From assembly GCA_005879255.1 (NCBI GenBank), contig VBKY01000318.1, forward strand, positions 1 to 10,178: DNA of 10,178 bases, read 5' to 3'. Positions within the stretch are counted from its first letter, which is position 1. Every line of letters starts with the position of its first letter. A program made the translations under genes and the position numbers. The stretch comes from Deltaproteobacteria bacterium. Its GTDB lineage: Bacteria; Desulfobacterota_B; Binatia; UBA9968. Of this stretch, positions 6,128 through 10,178 are shown one piece after another. Below the pieces are notes generated by a model, which worked only from the letters and a program-made list of their open reading frames with translations, searched no databases and was not told where the DNA came from.

Positions 6128-7260
6128 TCAATCCCTAACAACGCTGCCGGCACTGGTGGTAACGAACGAGGCCTGTGACGGGTCGCGGAGAATCCCTTTA
6201 GGGTCGTCGCCGCGCAACGCTGTCTCAATCGCTTTTCTTAGAATACTTCTGTACATCATGACGCCTTTGTCGGAAGTGACCAAGTGCTCGAGACGGTGCA
6301 GTGCGATCGGGCCCTGGCCTTCAACGGCTTCTTTGTCGTCGGGGTGGCGCTGCGCGTACTCATAGCTCGTGTTCTTTCGCCCACCGGGAGCGAGTTGCTC
6401 GCGGCCGGAAGGACTTTCACTTTCGCCCTCTGGAATCCAGCGGATGCTCGCGCCCAGTTGATGTGTGTCGTCGATCGGCACGCAATAGGTTACCGCACGC
6501 ACCCGTTCGGTTTTCGGCTCGTCGGTGTAGACCAGATGAACGTTGAGCGGCATGATCATCTCCCAGATAAGCTCCCATCGCTTGCCGTTTTCCAGCTTCC
6601 GCGTAAGTACGAAGCGCATAGCGCATCAGGGTCGACACCGTAAACCTGCGACGGAAACTGTGGACCGCTGTGGAGCGTGTGCAACCAAAAAGTGTGCAGC
6701 GCGTCCATCAGATTTTCTTCCGCCTGGAGCCAATTACAATTCACCGGCCCACCCACCCGCGGGCCCATGCGCGCCTGCAGTTGCCCGCCCTCTTTTTGCC
6801 AGACATCGTAGACCGGAAATTCCGGCATTCTCTCCAGTGGACCCATGTAGGCGAACAGCAGTCCGCCGAACTCGCGCACGGGATAACAGGGATGTTGGAT
6901 CTGCTTGAGAAAAGGATTGCCCGCGGGCTCAAGGGGCATCTCCAGCACGTTGCCTTCGACGTCGTAAAGCCAGCCGTGATAACAGCAGCGAAGGCCGCGG
7001 GCCTCGACCCGGCCGTACTCTAGCGAAGTGCCGCGATGGCTGCAGCGAAAAAACAACAGTCCCACCTTGCCCTCGCCGTCGCGAAAGGCGACCAAATCTC
7101 CGCCGAGAATGCGCACCGGTTTTGGCAAATCTTTGAGATCCGCCGATAAACAGACCGGCTGCCAGTAGCGGCGCATTAGCTCACCGCACGGTGTGCCCGG
7201 TCCGACTCGCGTGAGCACCGGATCGGGTTCGGGAATCTTTAGACCATAGGCGCTTCTCAT
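6128..7260 (-). pseudogene. Rieske-type aromatic-ring oxygenase large subunit, frameshifted
   Basis: It is homologous to phthalate 4,5-dioxygenase-type oxygenase subunits, which need a separate reductase (none in the window). Reading from ATG 7260 (GGAGG at 7268-7272, 7-nt spacing), the Rieske cluster ligands are C73-S-H75 and C92-C-Y-H95. The catalytic-iron motif DALHTFWLH supplies D186, H189 and H194. The frame then breaks near 6613-6626. The rest lies in another frame, from an ATG at 6619 to the stop at 6128-6130 (163 residues), and contains WELIWEMIMPLNVHLVY and the DDKEAVEGQG block whose Asp (residue 94 or 95 of this part) is the usual third iron ligand, followed by the EHLVTSDKGV helix. 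Joined, the parts give about 375 residues, a normal family length with no missing domain. So this is a recent or technical break, not an old decayed gene. If the lesion is real, the active enzyme is lost unless ribosomal slippage occurs. Confidence 0.85.
6613..6626. repeat. Tandem 7-bp repeat at the Rieske frame break
   Basis: AGCGCAT occurs twice back to back (ATGCGCT ATGCGCT on the coding minus strand), exactly where the oxygenase reading frame changes. Adding one more 7-bp unit (+1 mod 3) would join the upstream frame to the downstream frame through D-A-L-C-A-M-R-F-V. Removing one unit would not. A single-base insertion nearby, or removal of two bases, would also repair it. Confidence 0.6.
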
Positions 7261-7324
7261 AGGATTGCCTCCGCACACGGATCATTCAGCGCGCAACATC
7301 GTGCATGCAAACGAACTGACGCAT

Positions 7325-7461
7325 CGGTAGCGGTTCAGTTAGCTCAAGATCTCTCAGTTCGTTCGAGATGACAGATCAATTGGTCTGTTGTCATTCCGAG
7401 CGGCAGCGAGGAATCTTTCTTGACCTGAAGATCCTAGCGCGCTCCAACTGAACCACTACCG
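7325..7461. repeat. Nested foldback (MITE-like) element
   Basis: This fills much of the 355-nt gene-free region 7261-7615. The outer arms CGGTAGCGGTTCAGTT (7325-7340) and AACTGAACCACTACCG (7446-7461) are inverted with 15/16 matches. Inside, AAGATCTCTC...GAGATGACA (7346-7373) and TGTCATTCCGAG...GGAATCTT (7389-7417) form a second imperfect arm pair (about 19 of 28). The centre ACAGATCAATTGGTCTGT (7371-7388) is itself a 16/18 palindrome. No flanking target duplication and no ORF are visible. The TGTCATTCCGAG...GGAATCTTTCTT half matches the repeat at 8805. The remainder of the gap holds only a possible promoter and the start of the next gene's leader. Confidence 0.65.
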
Positions 7462-7541
7462 GCAACTCATCATATGCTAACGGCAAAATACTGCTGTCAA
7501 GAGCAGGTTTCATTCGCAACAAGTGCTCATGCGATTCTATC

Positions 7542-7570
7542 TTGACAGTTTCACGTCGTCGCAATAACGT
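7542..7570 (+). promoter_or_regulatory. Possible promoter for the second amidohydrolase
   Basis: TTGACA (7542-7547) is a perfect -35-like hexamer, with TAACGT (7565-7570) as a poor -10 at 17-nt spacing, 45 nt before the ATG. The -35 lies inside CTTGACAG (7541-7548), which is the exact inverse of CTGTCAAG at 7494-7501, so a regulator could bind here. The -10 matches only three of six consensus bases. Confidence 0.25.
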
Positions 7571-7615
7571 CAGACAGTGGCTCGTCTGTCGGGGGGTAAA
7601 GGGAGGGAAATTGCC

Positions 7616-8698
7616 ATGCCTAGTTCTATTCCTATCATTGATGCCGACGCGCATGTGATTGAGACCGAGCGCACCTGGGATTATCTCGATCCCTCCGAGC
7701 GCAAATTCCGCCCGAAGTTATTTTCTACATCCGAAGACGCGACCCGCCAGTACTGGGTCATCGACGACAAGATCGCGGGCTTCCGTTTCCCAACTTTGTC
7801 CGAACGCGAGCTCCATGAATTCGCCCAACGAGCCGGACGAAATTTCGAAACGCCGCAGGCGGCCCGCGAACTGGACGATGTCGATGTGCGCCTCAAACAC
7901 ATGGACGAGCTGGGCATCGATGTCCAGGTGCTGCACAACACCTTTTGGATCGAGCGCATTACCACAAGACCCGAAGCCGAGATCGCCCTTTGCCGAAGCT
8001 GGAACCGTTGGCTGGCCGATATTTCAAAGAAAAGCGCCGGACGTTTGTTTTACTCCTGTGTGGTACCGACGATGAGCATCGAAGAGGCGATCGCGGAAGT
8101 TAAGTTCACCAAAGACAACGGCGCTGCAGCAGTTTGCATGCGCCCGCTTGAAGGCGATCGCCATCTTTCGGACCCATACTTCTACCCGCTTTACCAAGTC
8201 GCCAGCGATCTCGACATGTCAATCGCAGTGCATATCGCCAACGGCAATCCCGAAAACGCCGATCTGTACCGCTTGGCCCCGGCCGGCCGCTTTGCCCAGT
8301 TTCGCGTACCGACCGTGACGGCTTGCTACGATGTCATCATGAGCGAACTACACGACGTGTTCCCGAAGCTACGATGGGGATTTATCGAAGCGTCGGCTCA
8401 GTGGGTGCCGTGGATTTATCGGGAAGCGGCGATCCGCTACCGCGCCGGCGGCAGGACTTTTCCAGAGAACGTGTTCGACGAGTACAACATTTTCGTCACC
8501 TGCCAAACCAACGACGACGTGCCTTACATTGTTCGCTACTGCGGCGAGGATCGATTAGTGATCGGCACCGACTACGGTCACACCGATCCGTCCAGCGCGG
8601 TGACTGCGTTGAACGAATTTCAGCGGATGGAAGGCATTAGCACCGCCGTCAAAGAAAAAATCCTTTCGCACAACGCCAAAGCACTGTACGGTCTGTAG
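7616..8698 (+). CDS. Second amidohydrolase family 2 enzyme
   Basis: A 360-residue metal-dependent hydrolase/decarboxylase. ATG 7616 is preferred because GGGAGGG (7601-7607) lies 8 nt upstream and the family's first strand then begins at residue 7; a longer in-frame start at 7577 would only add 13 unrelated residues. Hallmarks: IIDADAHVIE (7-16) with D11 and H13; H206 in IAVHIAN; FPKLRWGFIEASAQW (249-263) with E258; and VIGTDYGH (315-322) with D319. It belongs to the same broad family as the protein at 892-1953 but differs in the strand-1 neighbourhood (an inserted segment at 38-80) and lacks the SNDYPH form of the last motif. Members act in the cytoplasm, often on aromatic or heterocyclic carboxylates. 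It is divergent from the broken Rieske gene, so the two may share control through the foldback region, but no shared operator is proven. Confidence 0.9.
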   Translation: MPSSIPIIDADAHVIETERTWDYLDPSERKFRPKLFSTSEDATRQYWVIDDKIAGFRFPTLSERELHEFAQRAGRNFETPQAARELDDVDVRLKHMDELGIDVQVLHNTFWIERITTRPEAEIALCRSWNRWLADISKKSAGRLFYSCVVPTMSIEEAIAEVKFTKDNGAAAVCMRPLEGDRHLSDPYFYPLYQVASDLDMSIAVHIANGNPENADLYRLAPAGRFAQFRVPTVTACYDVIMSELHDVFPKLRWGFIEASAQWVPWIYREAAIRYRAGGRTFPENVFDEYNIFVTCQTNDDVPYIVRYCGEDRLVIGTDYGHTDPSSAVTALNEFQRMEGISTAVKEKILSHNAKALYGL

Positions 8699-8713
8699 GA
8701 GCGGCCGTTGGTA

Positions 8714-8785
8714 TCGAGGTTAGCCTCGAATCATCGTGCTCCCGCTGCTGACTCGTGGCTCGGATCGGTGTCGCAGTAGTGCGAC
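8714..8785 (+). terminator. Two small hairpins after the second amidohydrolase
   Basis: TCGAGG-TTAG-CCTCGA (8714-8729) and GTCGCA-GTAG-TGCGAC (8770-8785) each form a perfect 6-bp stem with a 4-nt loop shortly after the stop codon at 8698. Neither has a following U-tract, so intrinsic termination is doubtful; they may help 3'-end formation or be repeat remnants. Confidence 0.25.
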
Positions 8786-8804
8786 TATCTCGCTAATACA
8801 TCTT

Positions 8805-8864
8805 TGTCATTTCGACCGCCGGGAGAAATCTTTCTTAGATCCGTCACGTTCGTTCGGGATGACA
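8805..8864. repeat. Palindromic intergenic repeat, related to 7389-7420
   Basis: TGTCATTTCGACCG at the left end and CGTTCGGGATGACA at the right end are imperfect inverted arms about 60 bp apart. Between them GAGAAATCTTTCTTAGATCC resembles the GAGGAATCTTTCTT segment of the repeat at 7389-7420. It lies between convergent genes (stops at 8698 and 8878) and ends 13 nt before the stop codon of the binding-protein gene on the other strand, so it could also act as a bidirectional 3' structure. Confidence 0.6.
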
Positions 8865-8877
8865 ACTGATAACTCCG

Positions 8878-9852
8878 CTATTTGAGCTTATCGAAAAACC
8901 TCTCCTTCTCGAGTTCTTGCATCAAGCTCAGATCCACGAAGTTTTCCGGCCTAGCCTCTGGCCGTTTCAGTTCGTCGAGAACTGCTCTGGTCTCGTCCAA
9001 CGTCGGAAACGGCCGGGGTTGGATAAAGCGCAAGGCATAGCGGTATCCCTCTTCGAGGATTTCAGGATCGCTGATACGCATGTATTTCTTGAGGACGTTA
9101 ACGGCGAAGTTTTTCTGCGTTTTGATCGCATGGATGCCTTCGATTTCGCCGCGCAGAAAGTTAAGCGCCGTGGCGCGCTGGCGCTGGATGAAGCTCTTTG
9201 TTGATGCGATCACCGTGGCCGGATACTTGTAATTGAGGCTCTCGAAATCCGCCAATTCTTTAAAGCCTGCCTTTTTGGCCGCCGTCAGCACCGGCGGCGA
9301 CATGGACCCGCCGGAAATGGCGCCGGCTTTCATGGCTGCTAATTGTTCCGGGATGCCGCCGATCTGGACGATGGTCACATCTTTCGCCGGGTCGAGGCCG
9401 AAATTTCGCAAGTATCTTCTGATCACCAAATCGCTGAGCGCGCCGAACCGGCTGACGCCGAATTTTTTGCCCTTGAGATCCTCCGCCGACTTGATGTCGG
9501 GAGTCACCACCAGACTTTGCGGAATCAGCGGCACCAGGGTCAGGATGTTCACTGAGTCGGCGCCCTGCAACGCCGCTTGAATCGTTCCGTTCCCGCCGAG
9601 CTGAATCATCGGTGCCTCGCCTGCGAGCAACGCAGCCGTAATCGTCGCCGCACTGCGAATCAAAACAAGATCGACATCGAGTCCATACTTTTTGAAGAAG
9701 CCGCCGTCATAGGCGACCCACGTGGCCAACGACCAAGAGCTCTCAGCGGAATAGGCGGCTTTAAGTTTCGTCAGCTGGGCGGAAGCGGATGAACAGAGAC
9801 CGAGATTCAACAGCAGCATCACCGATAGCAAGCGTGTAAGATATTTCGCCAT
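8878..9852 (-). CDS. NMT1/TauA-like periplasmic substrate-binding protein
   Basis: A 324-residue secreted binding protein of the NMT1/THI5-like (SsuA/TauA-type) group. The signal peptide is residues 1-25 (MAKYLTR, a leucine-rich core, ASA before Q26); the C20 context (LGLC) does not fit a lipobox. The mature N-terminus shows the family pattern: AAYSAESSW (32-40), then W45-V-A-Y-D-G-G-F-F-KKYGLDV (45-60) and TAALLAGEAPMIQLGG (72-87). The hinge/second lobe begins with SAEDLKGKKFGV (122-133). Such proteins deliver small sulfur- or nitrogen-containing or aromatic organics to an ABC permease, but no permease or ATPase gene is in the window, and many lineages carry dozens of such orphan copies. The AAGGAGG just upstream (4-nt spacing) supports the start. 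It follows the cyclodeaminase-like gene by only 12 nt, so co-transcription is likely and the ligand may be that enzyme's substrate or product. The ligand is unknown. Confidence 0.9.
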   Translation of the reverse strand: MAKYLTRLLSVMLLLNLGLCSSASAQLTKLKAAYSAESSWSLATWVAYDGGFFKKYGLDVDLVLIRSAATITAALLAGEAPMIQLGGNGTIQAALQGADSVNILTLVPLIPQSLVVTPDIKSAEDLKGKKFGVSRFGALSDLVIRRYLRNFGLDPAKDVTIVQIGGIPEQLAAMKAGAISGGSMSPPVLTAAKKAGFKELADFESLNYKYPATVIASTKSFIQRQRATALNFLRGEIEGIHAIKTQKNFAVNVLKKYMRISDPEILEEGYRYALRFIQPRPFPTLDETRAVLDELKRPEARPENFVDLSLMQELEKERFFDKLK

Positions 9853-9864
9853 GACGCCTCCTTG

Positions 9865-10178
9865 CTAGTACCCTTCGCCCCACGATATTTCGACGCCGAG
9901 TTTCCGTTCGCGTGCTCTAGTGAAAATCACGTTGGCAATCGCCAACTCGGCGATGCCTTGCCCACCGTTGTTCTTGAACACCGTAACGTCAGCTAGATCG
10001 CGCCGACGTTGCTCCTTGCCGCTGACAATATCCCGCAGCTCGACAACGTCGTCCCAGGTCAATTGTCCGGCCTGTACTTGATCGTAGATATCTCCCTGTT
10101 GGTCTTGTATGGCCAACTCGCGCGACGCGATGCCGATCACCGCTGCTCGTTTCAATGTTTCATCATCGATCTCTCGCC
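9865..10178 (-). CDS. Ornithine cyclodeaminase/mu-crystallin family protein (C-terminal part)
   Basis: Only the last 103 residues are visible, about a third of the usual 310-330; the gene enters from the right edge. The segment EIDDETLKRA, VIGIASRELAIQDQQGDIYD, then DVTVFKNNGGQGIAELAIAN and FTRARERKLGVEI matches the C-terminal half of the family, where 'GD' and the 'tlFKs.G.a..DlAaA' block flank the NAD-binding core. A TTG at 10155 could be mistaken for a start, but the reading frame and homology continue upstream of it. Family members are NAD(P)-dependent enzymes acting on amino or imino acids (ornithine cyclodeaminase, alanine dehydrogenase, ketimine reductase), and the exact reaction cannot be told without the N-terminal part. 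It is probably the upstream gene of an operon with the binding protein. Confidence 0.8.
   Translation of the reverse strand, partial: REIDDETLKRAAVIGIASRELAIQDQQGDIYDQVQAGQLTWDDVVELRDIVSGKEQRRRDLADVTVFKNNGGQGIAELAIANVIFTRARERKLGVEISWGEGY

Noticed and set aside
6417..6638. Third-frame ORF across the Rieske frame break
   Set aside because: Its translation does not resemble Rieske oxygenases; the downstream family motifs are in the 6128-6619 frame.

Overview
The window looks like chromosomal DNA of an uncultured, moderately GC-rich soil or sediment-type bacterium. The gene mix is two amidohydrolase-2 enzymes, a phthalate-dioxygenase-type Rieske oxygenase, a cupin, an NMT1-type solute-binding protein and an ornithine-cyclodeaminase-like enzyme. 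Together with scattered palindromic intergenic repeats, this recalls candidate lineages such as Binatota/Deltaproteobacteria, Tectomicrobia or Rokubacteria. That placement is an impression from gene content and repeat style; no rRNA or marker gene is present to prove it.

Layout. (1) 1-1953, minus strand: an amidohydrolase (892-1953) is followed 21 nt downstream by a small cupin (388-870), then a clear hairpin terminator (331-356), then the start of a MOSC-domain protein that runs off the left edge (1-311). (2) 2087-4199, plus strand: two paralogous exported TPR proteins with 7 and 9 tandem 34-residue repeats. They are separated by an intergenic block holding four copies of a 17-nt REP-like element in two inverted pairs. 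The second TPR gene most likely starts at a TTG (3147) behind a strong Shine-Dalgarno, not at the upstream ATG that would translate through the repeats. (3) 4507-6093, plus strand: a stand-alone GHKL (MutL/MORC/Hsp90-like) ATPase with an unrecognised C-terminal region. (4) 6128-7260, minus strand: a Rieske-type ring-hydroxylating oxygenase large subunit broken by a frameshift at a tandem 7-bp repeat. (5) 7261-7615: an intergenic foldback element. (6) 7616-8698, plus strand: a second amidohydrolase. (7) 8805-8864: a second palindromic repeat related to the foldback. (8) 8878-10178, minus strand: an ornithine cyclodeaminase/mu-crystallin-like gene (partial) followed closely by a secreted NMT1/TauA-like substrate-binding protein.

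How the genes may work together. The amidohydrolases, cupin, Rieske oxygenase, cyclodeaminase-like enzyme and binding protein are all compatible with uptake and breakdown of small aromatic or nitrogenous organic acids, but they sit in several separate transcription units and no substrate can be read from the sequence. The TPR pair and the GHKL ATPase have no obvious link to catabolism. The most interesting unexplained signals are the interleaved REP-like quadruplet, the nested foldback in front of the second amidohydrolase, the orphan GHKL ATPase, and the frameshift at a short tandem repeat. No CRISPR array, tRNA, rRNA or transposase gene was seen.
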